The notes: generated by a model not told the origin, from the sequence alone. Counted from the stretch's first letter, positions 15,375 through 24,812 are shown. The stretch is 64,000 nucleotides of DNA from Clostridium_AT radicumherbarum (GCF_045310525.1 NZ_JBJHZY010000001.1:1674001-1738000); one strand, 5' to 3'. Program-made: numbers and translations.

Positions 15375-16187
15375 TTGATAAATTTAAGAGAGATTAGAAT
15401 CTCTTTATTATACTTTTTTTATTTTGTGCTGATGATATCGGTTTTATTGTTTGTAAGAAAACACCACTTACTAACTGGTAGCATAAGAAACATAGGTATT
15501 GGAGTTATCATTCTTGTCATTATCGTTACTTTTATCCTATTTGCAATAATTCCATGTATAGCAGTTTCTATTTATCATTTAGTTAAGGCAGTAAGATATA
15601 ATAAGGTTTATTATAAGGAAAAACATTATGCTGACTGGCGTTATTCAAAAGATGAATGGACAAGTTTTATTAATAATAATTACAGAATAAATAATAGAAT
15701 TGAAATTAAATCATTTAAGAAGGCTGCTGTATATTTTAGTATTGTTGTATTTATAGCCTATTTTCTATATTTTTTAACGAATATTAAAGATAGGAAGAAT
15801 ATGCCAGCTTATATATTAATTGCTGTAGCAAGTTTCCTTATCTGTTTTATACCAGTAATGATTAAGAATAAGATAAGCATGAATGATCATTTATTATTTA
15901 CAAACCGCAGTGTTATCTTGATGCAAGGTACTATTATAGTAAACGGAGAGATTTTTAATTTAGATGTTCCACTTAAAAAAGAAATGATGAAAAAGCAAAT
16001 AAGGAATGGCAATCTTGAAATTGAATACGCAGTTCCTGCTAGATATTCAGATAAATATTCTAATAGAAGGTATTTAAATGTGAAGGACGTAAAGAAGCTT
16101 ATAATACCAATACCTTCTGATAAACATGAAGAAGCCGTAAAATATATTAATGTACCACTACCTATCACAGTAGATTATAGAAAATAA
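15375..16187 (+). CDS. Membrane protein of unknown function
   Basis: The product has 270 residues with about four spans (about 10-27, 40-66, 113-131 and 142-160), then a cytoplasmic-type domain of about 105 residues. Its last part (KYINVPLPITVDYRK) is duplicated as a fragment at 19230-19300. The TTG start follows GGGGGTG. No family is recognised. The duplicated 3' end shows this region has been copied at least once. Confidence 0.7.
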   Translation: MINLREIRISLLYFFYFVLMISVLLFVRKHHLLTGSIRNIGIGVIILVIIVTFILFAIIPCIAVSIYHLVKAVRYNKVYYKEKHYADWRYSKDEWTSFINNNYRINNRIEIKSFKKAAVYFSIVVFIAYFLYFLTNIKDRKNMPAYILIAVASFLICFIPVMIKNKISMNDHLLFTNRSVILMQGTIIVNGEIFNLDVPLKKEMMKKQIRNGNLEIEYAVPARYSDKYSNRRYLNVKDVKKLIIPIPSDKHEEAVKYINVPLPITVDYRK

Positions 16188-16280
16188 TATAGCTGTTTTA
16201 GATTTTTACTATATACTCATTAACAGGTTTAAAGAAGTATTAAGTAATGTTTTCGATATAATTGAATTCCATCAGATTGA

Positions 16281-16367
16281 TGTTGGGAGGAATACCGATT
16301 TTCAAGCTGTAATTATGAGGAAAAAATAAATTCTGCAACATCAAGTCTTACTCCGGAAGTGAAGTAA
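16281..16367 (+). pseudogene. Possible gene 3' fragment
   Basis: An open stretch with no start ends in a protein-like tail (EEKINSATSSLTPEVK) and a TAA at 16365. It sits directly before an FlxA-like gene and may be the C-terminal relic of a lost neighbour. Support is weak. Confidence 0.25.
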
Positions 16368-16432
16368 ATAATTTTAAAAAATATTCGATATATATACTAG
16401 GGAATGCAATTCATATTTTTGGAGGTATAAAA

Positions 16433-17179
16433 ATGAGAATAGCACCAGTCTCTACCAACTTAAAAACTGATTATTCACCACTTGGTGATAATAATGCTAT
16501 AAAATTACTTGAAAAACAGAAAATGCAAATGCAGGAGCAGATACAAAAAGTCCGTGCAAGCAAAATGGATGACAAAACTAAACAAGAAAAAATTAAGTCC
16601 ATCCAAGATCAAATAGAACAAATTAATATGGAAATCCAGCAGAGAAGAAGTGAAATGCTTAATCAAAACAAAAATACAAATCAAGAAAATAAGAGCAAAC
16701 AATCAAATACTGATGCTAGTGAAGATAACAGTAATTCAGCAGATATGTCTCAATTAGTTCAAGCGAGCACCACATATTCCCAAGCTAAAATTATACATAG
16801 AATTAAAAACAGCCTGAATGGGAAAAGTAATGTTTTAAAGATAGAAATCGAGTTAGATAGCGGTAGAGGCGGAGACCCAAAAAGGAAGATAGCAGATCTT
16901 CATGACACTGAATCTAGAAAACAAATGTTGGATAAAAAAGAAAGCGAAACGCTTAGTACTACAAGAAAACAAGTAAAGGAAGCATCAAGAACGGAAAGTA
17001 AAACTAAGGACATAAATAATAATGTTAAAAATGAAGAAACCAGCGATACTGAAAATACTGCTATAAATGATTATGTGAGCAATCAAAACGAAATATCGGT
17101 TAATAATGAAGAGAATTCTCAACCACAAGGTATGAAAGGAATAGATAAAAACTATAAGAGAGTCAATGTTAGAGTTTAA
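16433..17179 (+). CDS. FlxA-like coiled-coil protein
   Basis: The product has 248 residues. A coiled coil at about 24-70 (KMQMQEQIQKVRASKM, then IQDQIEQINMEIQQRRS) matches the FlxA-like family. The remainder is long, polar and Asn/Ser/Glu-rich, probably disordered. There is no signal peptide. FlxA proteins were first noted among flagellar-regulon genes, but no flagellar gene is nearby and the role is unknown. GGAGG precedes the ATG, and a terminator follows at 17231. Confidence 0.75.
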   Translation: MRIAPVSTNLKTDYSPLGDNNAIKLLEKQKMQMQEQIQKVRASKMDDKTKQEKIKSIQDQIEQINMEIQQRRSEMLNQNKNTNQENKSKQSNTDASEDNSNSADMSQLVQASTTYSQAKIIHRIKNSLNGKSNVLKIEIELDSGRGGDPKRKIADLHDTESRKQMLDKKESETLSTTRKQVKEASRTESKTKDINNNVKNEETSDTENTAINDYVSNQNEISVNNEENSQPQGMKGIDKNYKRVNVRV

Positions 17180-17230
17180 TTATTAATAAATTTTTTTTGA
17201 TATTAATAATAAAATATACGAATCTTTGTC

Positions 17231-17258
17231 AAGGCACCATTATAGGTGCCTTTTTTAC
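17231..17258 (+). terminator. Intrinsic terminator
   Basis: AAGGCACC pairs with GGTGCCTT around a short ATTATA loop, followed by TTTT. It closes the FlxA-like gene. Confidence 0.88.
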
Positions 17259-17469
17259 TTAAAAAAATAAGGTCAATTTGTAAAATATTATGTTTAAAAT
17301 AAAGAGGGATAACCCGTATGGAAAAGAATGAACCGTATAAAGGAATTACAGGAATATTTGAATATATTTGGATGAAGTGATACAATAAAATGTAATATAT
17401 TGGATATACAAACTATTCCTTGAGCGTAATGAATTATGATGTTCTGGGATTTTTTTGGGGGAGCGGGCT

Positions 17470-19200
17470 ATGACAGATAAAAAAGAAAAACTGAAAAGTA
17501 AATGGCTTAGTAGAGGTTTAGTAATTAGTATAATTGCTTTTTTTGTATTAGTAAGCTTTTTTAGAGCGAAAAGTGAGGGAGCTTTCCAGGATGTTTTCCA
17601 TAAGAAAAGCGGCATTAAAATCGAAAGCTTAAATGAAAATCAAGTTATAAATTTGAACAAGCTGTGTAAAGTATGGGGCTTTGTTAAATATTATCATCCC
17701 AAAGTTATATCCTCTTCTTTAAATTGGGATTTTGAATTGTTTAGAATTATACCAAAAATAATGGAAACTAAGGATTCTAGGGAAGTTGATAAGGTTTTAT
17801 ATAATTGGGTTAATGAGCTTGGGGATGTAAAGATAAGTTCAGAGAACGGCAGCAAAGATGTTATGATGGAGCCTGATACAGCTTGGATAAAGAATGATAA
17901 TTATATCAGTAAAGAGTTAAGTGATTTATTGGTAAAACTCTCAAAAACTTATATTTCTGAAAGAAATAAAGGCTATGTCAGCTTTGAAAAGGATTCACCT
18001 TATGCAAGCTTTAAAAATGAAAATTCCTACCAAAATATGACTTATGATGATGAGGGATATAAGCTTCTCAGTTTGTTTAGATATTGGAATATAATTGAAT
18101 ACTATTATCCCTACAGAGAGGTAATGGGGGAAGATTGGGATGGCGTTTTGACAGAATTTATACCCAAGTTTATTGAATGTAGGGACTCACTATCCTATAA
18201 GCTTACTGTAGCAGAATTAACAACTAAAATACATGATTCCCATGCATATGTTACGGATAAGAGATATGAATTAGGCAGATATTGGGGATATAACATAGCG
18301 CCTATAAAGTTTCAGTTAGTTGAAGATAAGATTGTTATTACAGAAATAGCACAAAAGTATGCTGCAGATTGCAAGGCGAAAAAAGGAGATATAGTATTAA
18401 AGCTTAATGATAAGGATATATTTGAGGTCATAAAAGAAAAAGCGAAATATAAATCAACCTCCAATGATAAGGATATTGTAAAAGATTTACTTTTCTATCT
18501 GCTTAATACACAAGAGGATAGTTTAACCCTTACTTTAGAGAGAGACGGTAAAGAGATAAGAGAAAATATTAAGTGCTATTTTGATGGTAAAATGTTTGTG
18601 CCAACTCAGTCTCATAAGCTCCTCACAGCAAATATAGGCTATATAAATCCTGGTGCATTAGCTAAGGGTGAAATAGATAAAATTATGAGTGAATTCAAGG
18701 ATACAAAAGGGCTCATTGTAGATTTAAGATATTATCCTTCCGATTCCATAATGTATACTTTGGGGAATTATCTTATGCCTCAAAAAGTTATTTTTGCAAA
18801 GGTAACTGCAGCAAATCAAGCTGTGGCCGGGGAATTTATATCTTTGGCAGATATGGAAGTTGGAAAGGATAATCCCAATTTTTATAAAGGAAAGGTTATT
18901 ATAATCATCAATGAATATACACAGAGTAATGCTGAATTTACTACCATGTCATTAAGAAAGGCACCTAATGCACAAGTTATTGGAAGCAATTCAATTGGTG
19001 CAGACGGCAATATAGCTGTAATTAGTTTGCCTGGAGGTATAGAGACAGCCATCTCGGGAATTGGGATTTATAATCCTGACAAATCGGAAACCCAGAGAGT
19101 AGGGATAAAGCCTGATATTTATATAAAACCTACAATACAGGGAATAAAAGAGGGAAGAGATGAACTTGTGGAAAAGGCTATAGAGCTTATTAATAATTAG
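17470..19200 (+). CDS. S41-family peptidase (tail-specific/tricorn type)
   Basis: The 576-residue protein has one N-terminal membrane span (about 14-32), so the enzyme faces outward. A helical pre-domain and a PDZ-like part (about 270-340, KKGDIVLKLNDKDI) come next. The S41 core follows, with TQSNAEF holding the likely Ser nucleophile in place of the usual GSAS-type context, and the final GIKPDIYI strand. The ATG at 17470 is chosen because GGGGGAGCGGG lies just upstream. It stands alone, and its target proteins are not known. Confidence 0.83.
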   Translation: MTDKKEKLKSKWLSRGLVISIIAFFVLVSFFRAKSEGAFQDVFHKKSGIKIESLNENQVINLNKLCKVWGFVKYYHPKVISSSLNWDFELFRIIPKIMETKDSREVDKVLYNWVNELGDVKISSENGSKDVMMEPDTAWIKNDNYISKELSDLLVKLSKTYISERNKGYVSFEKDSPYASFKNENSYQNMTYDDEGYKLLSLFRYWNIIEYYYPYREVMGEDWDGVLTEFIPKFIECRDSLSYKLTVAELTTKIHDSHAYVTDKRYELGRYWGYNIAPIKFQLVEDKIVITEIAQKYAADCKAKKGDIVLKLNDKDIFEVIKEKAKYKSTSNDKDIVKDLLFYLLNTQEDSLTLTLERDGKEIRENIKCYFDGKMFVPTQSHKLLTANIGYINPGALAKGEIDKIMSEFKDTKGLIVDLRYYPSDSIMYTLGNYLMPQKVIFAKVTAANQAVAGEFISLADMEVGKDNPNFYKGKVIIIINEYTQSNAEFTTMSLRKAPNAQVIGSNSIGADGNIAVISLPGGIETAISGIGIYNPDKSETQRVGIKPDIYIKPTIQGIKEGRDELVEKAIELINN

Positions 19201-19229
19201 AATATATTTTATAAGGGATAAATATCAAA

Positions 19230-19300
19230 TAAACATGAAGAAGCCGTAAAATATATTTATGTACCACTTCCCATAATAATAGATTATAGAAAATAATATA
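19230..19300 (+). pseudogene. Duplicated 3' end of the 15375 membrane gene
   Basis: About 70 bp nearly identical to 16121-16191 lies here, including the last 21 codons, the TAA and a few bases beyond. It has no start or upstream coding part. A hairpin terminator follows at 19296-19331. It is the residue of a duplication that spanned the S41 gene. Confidence 0.85.
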
Positions 19301-19331
19301 GAGTGGAATTTTCTGCTCTATATATTTTTTT
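19296..19331 (+). terminator. Intrinsic terminator, repeated at 33.2 kb
   Basis: ATAGAG pairs with CTCTAT and is followed by ATATTTTTTT. The hairpin and the next 60 bp recur at 33173-33257. Confidence 0.7.
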
Positions 19332-19418
19332 GAAGGATTAGGAAGATTTATAGAGAATATTATTGCTATATAATGTGAAATTAGAGGTAAATTTTTACTG
19401 AGTAAGGAGTAAAATTAT

Positions 19419-19976
19419 ATGATTATAAACAATCCATTACCTGTAATAGAAACAAAAAATCTGATACTTAGAAAAATGGATTATGATGATATCTATGATA
19501 TTTTCCAAATGCGCAAGGACCCTAGAATGAATGAGTTTACTGATACAAAGCTTGATGAAATCCCAGAAGAAACTAGGTCCTATATTGAGAAAATGAACAA
19601 AGGTGTAGATGAGAATAAATGGGTTATTTGGGCTATTGAGCATAAACAATCAAAAAAAGTGATAGGCTCAATCAGTATTTGGAATATTAACCTAGAGCAA
19701 AAAAGTGCAGAACTAGGTTATGGAATTATACCTGAATACCAAGGCAGGGGATTTATGAAGGAAGCTTTATTAAGTGCAGCAGATTATGGCTTTAATGTAA
19801 TGAATTTAGAAACACTAGAAGCATATACAGAAGAAAATAACATAAAATCTATAAAGCTACTTAAAGGCTGTAAATTTGAAGAAGTTGATCGAGTAGATGA
19901 TGAAGGTTATTATAATGATCGGATTTATCATATGGTTGTATATAGACTTACAAATAAACGATTTATTGTATGCTAA
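19419..19976 (+). CDS. GNAT acetyltransferase, RimJ/RimL type
   Basis: This 185-residue soluble N-acetyltransferase has the start pattern ETKNLILRKMDYDD. It has a central WAIEHKQSKKVIGSISIW strand pair and the acetyl-CoA loop YGIIPEYQGRGFMKEAL (R/Q-x-x-G-x-G/A) near residues 108-124. Family members acetylate protein N-termini, ribosomal proteins or small amines; the substrate is not predictable. GTAAGGAG precedes the ATG. Part of its upstream region is duplicated at 33.2 kb. Confidence 0.88.
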   Translation: MIINNPLPVIETKNLILRKMDYDDIYDIFQMRKDPRMNEFTDTKLDEIPEETRSYIEKMNKGVDENKWVIWAIEHKQSKKVIGSISIWNINLEQKSAELGYGIIPEYQGRGFMKEALLSAADYGFNVMNLETLEAYTEENNIKSIKLLKGCKFEEVDRVDDEGYYNDRIYHMVVYRLTNKRFIVC

Positions 19977-20056
19977 AAAGATGAATATAAGAGTGCTGAG
20001 TTAAAGGGTAAAAATGGATTTTACAATAAAATAAAACAACAGAGATGAGGGAAGAA

Positions 20057-20668
20057 ATGTTTAAATATCTTTTGCAAGGACTTTTATTTGGACTTGCTTA
20101 TGTAGCACCAATCGGAACACAAAATTTATATATAATTAATACAGCTGCACGAGAAAGTAAATTAAAAACCTATCAAGTTGCACAAATAACTATTTTCTTT
20201 GACATAACACTTGCTCTTTCATGCTTCTTTGGAATAGGATTGTTGATTGAGAGATTTTTTTTACTAAAAGAAATCATACTTTTATTAGGAGGCATAATTA
20301 TAACTTATATAGGTATTTGCTTGATTCGTTCTACTTCACAAATTACTGATAATGAAGGTGTAAGTCAATCTTTAATAAAGTCTATAGTTACTAGTTTTGC
20401 TGTTACATGGCTTAATCCTCAAGCAATAATAGATGGGTCTTTATTATTGGGTGGATTTCGTGCTTCACTTCCTTTTTCAATGTCAAAATACTTTATATTA
20501 GGCGTTTGCATTGCATCTTTTACTTGGTTTAATTTTTTGGCATATTTTGTATCAAGGTTTCGTAGTAAATTTAATAATATAATTAAATGGATTAATATAG
20601 CCTGTGGAGGAATATTAATATTTTATGGCTTAAAATTAGGATATTCCTTTATTCAACTGATAAAGTGA
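20057..20668 (+). CDS. LysE-family amino-acid exporter
   Basis: This 203-residue polytopic protein has about six spans and the LysE/RhtB start pattern (LLFGLAYVAPIGTQNLYII), where the P-x-G near the first helix is typical. Later come TWLNPQAIIDG and a C-terminal Gly-rich helix. It should export a basic or other amino acid. The ATG at 20057 follows GAGGGA; an ATG four codons upstream lacks a site. A single gene. Confidence 0.85.
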   Translation: MFKYLLQGLLFGLAYVAPIGTQNLYIINTAARESKLKTYQVAQITIFFDITLALSCFFGIGLLIERFFLLKEIILLLGGIIITYIGICLIRSTSQITDNEGVSQSLIKSIVTSFAVTWLNPQAIIDGSLLLGGFRASLPFSMSKYFILGVCIASFTWFNFLAYFVSRFRSKFNNIIKWINIACGGILIFYGLKLGYSFIQLIK

Positions 20669-20780
20669 TAAATGACTCATTTTTTTATTATTATTCTAGA
20701 GATTAAATTACAATATTAAATTACATTGTAATCAGAGCCACGCTAATAAGATAAGTAAATTTTGAAAGGAAGATTGTTTG

Positions 20781-21296
20781 ATGTATAAATTTAGAAGAAC
20801 CCTAACGGCGGTAATCACTGGACTCATAATATTGGGATTAACAGGTTGCAGCGAAAAGAAAAACAATATAGTTACTACTGTTTCGAAGAAAGTAACTGAA
20901 ACTGGTAATAAGATAGATGCTGATAATAAAATAAATCTTAATAATCTTAATTATACACTTCCTTCAAACTGGGTGAAAAGAGGAAATGAAAGTGAGATAT
21001 TTTTTGATGATGAAAACAAACAAACATCAGGGGGAATTTCAGTAGTAGGATACTATGGTGATTATGGTGCTTCATTACCTAACCATAGTAAGATATTGAG
21101 TACAGAGGATATTAATAGTAATCTTGGAAAGGGTAAACTTTTTATGCTTGAACTAAGTAATCCTGCTGCTTCTAATAATCCTAAAACATGGAAGGAAATA
21201 CATGCTATTATACCCTCAAATAATAACAAGGCTTATGATATATGGGTAAATGTGAATAAGGATACTCTAATAAATATTTTGAAAAGCTTCCATTAG
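20781..21296 (+). CDS. Lipoprotein of unknown function
   Basis: The 171-residue product has a signal peptide ending in the lipobox LTGC. The mature part holds a PsbP-like or DUF-type alpha/beta domain (YTLPSNWVKRGNESEIFFDD, then a GGISVVGYYGDYG loop). The ATG at 20781 follows GAAAGGAAG. No family is firmly assigned. It lies in the same direction as the MBL-fold gene 45 bp downstream, and the two may be co-transcribed. Confidence 0.72.
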   Translation: MYKFRRTLTAVITGLIILGLTGCSEKKNNIVTTVSKKVTETGNKIDADNKINLNNLNYTLPSNWVKRGNESEIFFDDENKQTSGGISVVGYYGDYGASLPNHSKILSTEDINSNLGKGKLFMLELSNPAASNNPKTWKEIHAIIPSNNNKAYDIWVNVNKDTLINILKSFH

Positions 21297-21340
21297 AAAT
21301 ACTATTATTACTAAAGATGTGAGATTTGAGGTAAATAAGG

Positions 21341-21925
21341 ATGAATATATTGAAACTAACTTGTAAAATGACAAATTGCTATCTCATTGAATCTAGGCTT
21401 GGGTGGATTATGATAGATACAGATTTTCCAGAGACTTTAAATCAAATGCTGCACCTTATAAAACAGTATGATATTAAAATAAGTGATATAAAATATCTAC
21501 TTGTAACACATTTTCATCCAGATCATGCTGGTTTTGCACAAGACTTAAAGAATCTTGGGGTGAGCTTAGTTATTCATGAATGCCAGACTCCTTTTGTAAA
21601 AAAATTAAACGATTTTTTTAAGAAGAACCCTAAATTTAATTTTACAGATATTATTCTAGAAGATAACATTGTTATCAATAATGAGAATAGTAGAAGCTTT
21701 CTTAAAGACTTGGGTATAGACGGTGATATAATTCAAACACCTGGGCATACGGATGATAGTATCAGCCTTGTTATTGATGGTTACTGCGCATTTACAGGTG
21801 ATCTTCCTGAATTTGCTTTAATGGAAGCGTATGATGATGAAACAATAAAAAATAGTTGGGAATTAATTAAAGAACGTAATATAACAAAAATATATCCAGC
21901 TCATGGAGCCTCTTATATGATATAA
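21341..21925 (+). CDS. Metallo-beta-lactamase-fold hydrolase
   Basis: The 194-residue protein has the metal motif THFHPDHAG (HxHxDH) near residue 58, a second His in QTPGHTDDSIS, the Asp of FTGDLP and the final His of YPAHG, so both zinc sites are present. It is shorter than glyoxalase II. The substrate is unknown. Its last 50 bp recur as a fragment at 33260-33312. TAAGGATG precedes the ATG. Confidence 0.87.
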   Translation: MNILKLTCKMTNCYLIESRLGWIMIDTDFPETLNQMLHLIKQYDIKISDIKYLLVTHFHPDHAGFAQDLKNLGVSLVIHECQTPFVKKLNDFFKKNPKFNFTDIILEDNIVINNENSRSFLKDLGIDGDIIQTPGHTDDSISLVIDGYCAFTGDLPEFALMEAYDDETIKNSWELIKERNITKIYPAHGASYMI

Positions 21926-22101
21926 AGGAATAAAATTATATGATTATAAAGATAAACTATTGGAATTGGTAAAGATTCTTTAATTTTAATTTAAGGCTCA
22001 GGTTTTTCTGAGTTCTTTTTATTTGCTGTTAAAAGGAGGAAAATGCATAAGATTGGAAGAATATATAATTAAATGTAAGAATTGAAATTGAGGTGATTAA
22101 T

Positions 22102-22188
22102 TTGAAAGAAAAGAAAGAAATTAAATACATAAAGGGCAAGTTCTCGGATCTTGCTTGGTTTGAAAATATAGCCAATCTATACCTGTGA
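22102..22188 (+). other. Small open frame, possibly the start of a broken gene
   Basis: A TTG start behind GAGGTGATTAAT gives 28 residues (KEIKYIKGKFSDLAWFENI). It stops at TGA, and a further protein-like stretch (ELSKLLGIENYECYVRWKN) continues in another frame. The pair may be a frameshifted gene that overlaps the small membrane protein below. Confidence 0.3.
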
Positions 22189-22258
22189 AGCTAAAAAAAA
22201 GAGCTTTCTAAGCTTCTCGGAATAGAAAATTATGAATGTTATGTGAGGTGGAAAAATA

Positions 22259-22420
22259 GTGGAAGCTATAGGTACTGGGATTGGATTAGCAATAGCCTTA
22301 ATTGTATTTTTAGAAATGTGCAGATTTTTAAGGTGGATAATAAAATTACCAAGAGAAATAGATGATTTAAAGAGAAAAGTAAGCAATCTTGAGGAAGTTA
22401 TTAAAAATTTAAATGGATAA
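22259..22420 (+). CDS. Small membrane protein with coiled-coil tail (53 aa)
   Basis: The 53-residue product has one membrane span at about 5-28 (TGIGLAIALIVFLEM) followed by an amphipathic coiled-coil tail (EIDDLKRKVSNLEEVIKNL). The GTG start follows GTGAGGTGG. Its size and layout suggest a small regulatory subunit or membrane scaffold. The short palindromic boundary repeat begins 4 bp after its stop. It is not similar to any family I can name. Confidence 0.55.
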   Translation: MEAIGTGIGLAIALIVFLEMCRFLRWIIKLPREIDDLKRKVSNLEEVIKNLNG

Positions 22421-22423
22421 AAG

Positions 22424-22460
22424 AATTTATTTCACAATCTTCTTATATTGAGTAAAAATT
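22424..22460 (+). repeat. Short gene-boundary repeat, degenerate
   Basis: TTCACAATCTTCTTATATTG matches the left part of the second repeat family (compare 1049 and 10447). The palindromic half is decayed to AGTAAAAATT. Confidence 0.4.
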
Positions 22461-22499
22461 ATAATTTATTATCAAATAAATAAAAAGAGAGGTAAAACA

Positions 22500-23015
22500 A
22501 TGATTATTAGACAAGCAACCATATCTGACGCTTGGAACATCGCTAAAGTTAATGTGGATGCTTGGCGTACCACATATAAAGGTATTGTATCAGATGATTA
22601 TTTAAACGAACTATCATATAATAACCTAGAAAAAAGATGGATGACTTTTATTAATGACTCTTCAAAAGGTAAAATAAATATTTTTGTTTCTGAAAATGAA
22701 GAAAATGAAATAATTGGATTTGCTTCATGTGGCATAGAGAGGGAAATTGACAACCCAACTTACGGCGAATTATATGCTATATACATTATTAAGGAGTATC
22801 AAAATAAAGGAGTTGGTAAGATACTTTTTGATTGTGTAATAAAAAAATTGAATGAATTAAAATTTAATTTAATGCTTATTTGGGCATTAGAAGATAATCT
22901 TCAAGCGTGTCGATTCTACGAATTGATGGGTGGTGAAAAAGTTAAAGAAAAATATATAAAAATTGGCAATAATACACTGAAAGAAGTGGCATATGAGTGG
23001 ATAATAAACTCCTAA
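22500..23015 (+). CDS. GNAT acetyltransferase
   Basis: The 171-residue N-acetyltransferase opens with IIRQATISDAWNIAKVNVDA. It carries the acetyl-CoA loop YIIKEYQNKGVGKILFD (Q-x-x-G-x-G) near residues 97-112 and a terminal FYELMGGEK turn. It resembles acetyltransferases that act on polyamines or aminoglycoside-like amines, but the substrate cannot be read from sequence. AGAGAGG precedes the ATG. It is a single gene. Confidence 0.87.
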   Translation: MIIRQATISDAWNIAKVNVDAWRTTYKGIVSDDYLNELSYNNLEKRWMTFINDSSKGKINIFVSENEENEIIGFASCGIEREIDNPTYGELYAIYIIKEYQNKGVGKILFDCVIKKLNELKFNLMLIWALEDNLQACRFYELMGGEKVKEKYIKIGNNTLKEVAYEWIINS

Positions 23016-23143
23016 TATTATTTATTACTTCACTATATTGAGAACTATCATAAAAAATGCAGTACACACTTTGTATTAAAATTTGTCTTTTTAAGTCAAG
23101 AAAATAATTCTGATATTTGATATATTTTCTTTGGAGGAATGTA

Positions 23144-24064
23144 ATGGAACAATGGGAGAAGGTCAAAGCTGTTCAGAAAATGCAGGACTTTATTAGAAAT
23201 CATATAAATGAAGAAATAAAAGTCGAAGAGATAGCGAAGGCATCAGGATATTCTAAAAGACATGCTACCCGCATTTTTAAAGAGTTATTAGGAAGAACTC
23301 CTTTAGACTATGTAAGGGCAATTCGATTAACAGATAGTGCAAAAGATTTGCTGAAAAGCCAAGATAATATTTTGAACATAGCCATAAATACACGATTTGA
23401 TACACATGAAAGGTTTATACGGGCTTTCTTTAGAGAATTTGGAATAAGACCACAAAAATATCGAAGGGAAAGACCTCCTCTAAAATATTTTGTTCAATAT
23501 CCCATTAAGCATTACTATTCTTATCTTAATGTTAAGGAGAAGGAAATCATGGAAAATAAAGACACAGTAACGTTGTGTACTGTAAGTGTTATTGAGAGAC
23601 CAAAGAGAAAACTGCTGCTCATACGTGCAAGAAAAGCACATGACTATTGGAGTTTTTGTGAAGAAAATGGTTGCGATTGGGAGGGATTGTTTAATAGTAT
23701 AGAATGCAGAATAGATAATGCAGCAATTATGGAGCTTCCAGGAAAACTATTAATAGATGGAACAACAAATTGTGCGGCTGGTGTTGAAGTTCCATATAAT
23801 TATGGTGGTAAAATTCCAGAAGCCTGTGATTGCGTTGAATTACCAGAATGTACTATGATGTACTTTCAATCTGAACCACTTGAAAACGAAGATGAATTTG
23901 GAAAAGCAATTGATAATGTATATAAAGCAATATATGAATATAATCCAAAACAATACGGGTTTGAATATGCATTGGAATTAGCTCCTAAATATAATTATGG
24001 TGCTTCTAAAGAAACAGGAGCAAGACAAGCGATTCCTGTAAGAAGAATTATGTTACATAAATAA
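23144..24064 (+). CDS. AraC-family regulator with GyrI-like effector domain
   Basis: The 306-residue protein has an AraC/XylS double helix-turn-helix at its N-terminus (about 1-105: EEIAKASGYSKRHATRIFKE, then the FDTHERFIRAFFREFG signature). A GyrI-like ligand-binding domain follows (about 145-306: VIERPKRKLLLIRARKA). Such proteins usually bind a small toxic molecule or drug and activate a nearby efflux or detoxification gene. No obvious target lies beside it. The ATG at 23144 follows GGAGGAATGTA. Confidence 0.88.
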   Translation: MEQWEKVKAVQKMQDFIRNHINEEIKVEEIAKASGYSKRHATRIFKELLGRTPLDYVRAIRLTDSAKDLLKSQDNILNIAINTRFDTHERFIRAFFREFGIRPQKYRRERPPLKYFVQYPIKHYYSYLNVKEKEIMENKDTVTLCTVSVIERPKRKLLLIRARKAHDYWSFCEENGCDWEGLFNSIECRIDNAAIMELPGKLLIDGTTNCAAGVEVPYNYGGKIPEACDCVELPECTMMYFQSEPLENEDEFGKAIDNVYKAIYEYNPKQYGFEYALELAPKYNYGASKETGARQAIPVRRIMLHK

Positions 24065-24144
24065 GTATTACTCATAATAAATATTATTAGTAATCATTTA
24101 TTAACATGTTCGTATTAAAGGATGGATTGATGGGGGAAAAATTT

Positions 24145-24414
24145 ATGATAATGCTTTGGAATCAAAAAGAAGTTTTTGTTGGATATTCATTGCAGAAGTT
24201 TAATGAAATCCGTCAAATACTTTCAGCAAACAAAATCAAGTATAAATACAGATTGGTTAATAACAGTAATGACTATCTTTTTAGTTCAAGAGGAGCTAGA
24301 ACAGGTACTTTCGGTGAAAACATGAATTATTCAATTACCTATTATGTGTATGTGCATAAGAAGGATTACGAAAATGCATGTGCAATACTGAAAAATCCAA
24401 AATATCAAAGGTAA
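24145..24414 (+). CDS. Small soluble protein of unknown function
   Basis: The 89-residue product has alternating strands and helices (NQKEVFVGYSLQKFNEIRQI, then YYVYVHKKDYENACAIL). The overall pattern is reminiscent of small DUF2007-like or ferredoxin-fold proteins, but no family is claimed. The ATG at 24145 follows GATGGGGG; longer frames from 24106 lack a site. It follows the AraC gene by 80 bp. Confidence 0.6.
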   Translation: MIMLWNQKEVFVGYSLQKFNEIRQILSANKIKYKYRLVNNSNDYLFSSRGARTGTFGENMNYSITYYVYVHKKDYENACAILKNPKYQR

Positions 24415-24511
24415 TTTAATAAAGTGTATTCGTACTTTGCTTATTTTGTATCGCTAGAGTAAATTATGACGCATTAATTATTACTTTTAGGTAAGGGATA
24501 AAATGTAGACT

Positions 24512-24741
24512 GTGGGAAGTATTTTTCAGATTTTATTTTATTTAATGGTTATTTCAATAATATTAACTGCTGTTTTATCAAAGAAAAATATTTCAAGTGT
24601 AAAGATAATGCTATTTGGTATAGCATTAATATATTTTCAAATTCGGTTTTAAAAGGAATGGTTCAGTACGGAATTGATGATTTAATATCAATAATCGGTT
24701 TAAGTTTTTGTATTGTTGGTTTCATTAAGAAGGATAAGTAA
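24512..24741 (+). pseudogene. Frameshifted two-span membrane protein
   Basis: The first frame reads a span (ILFYLMVISIILTAVLS) and part of a second (SVKIMLFGIALIYF) before a TAA. The following frame continues with GMVQYGIDDLISIIGLSFCI and FIKKDK to a stop at 24741. The two parts are off by one reading-frame step near 24640-24655, so one base was lost or two gained. The start (GTG at 24512) has no clear ribosome binding site. Confidence 0.5.
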
Positions 24742-24773
24742 TTCATTTATTTTAGTGCGGAAATTTTCTTGTT

Positions 24774-24812
24774 AAACGTCATAAGCATAAAAGTTTGTGG
24801 CGTTTTTAATTA
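24774..24812 (+). terminator. Intrinsic terminator with G-U pairs
   Basis: AAACGTCATAAGC pairs with GTTTGTGGCGTTT through several G-U pairs and is followed by TTTTT. It would end transcripts from the broken gene upstream. Confidence 0.65.

Noticed and set aside
15887..16168. Long minus-strand frames lying opposite real genes, here and at many other loci
   Set aside because: They lack ribosome binding sites and mirror the codon pattern of the plus-strand gene.
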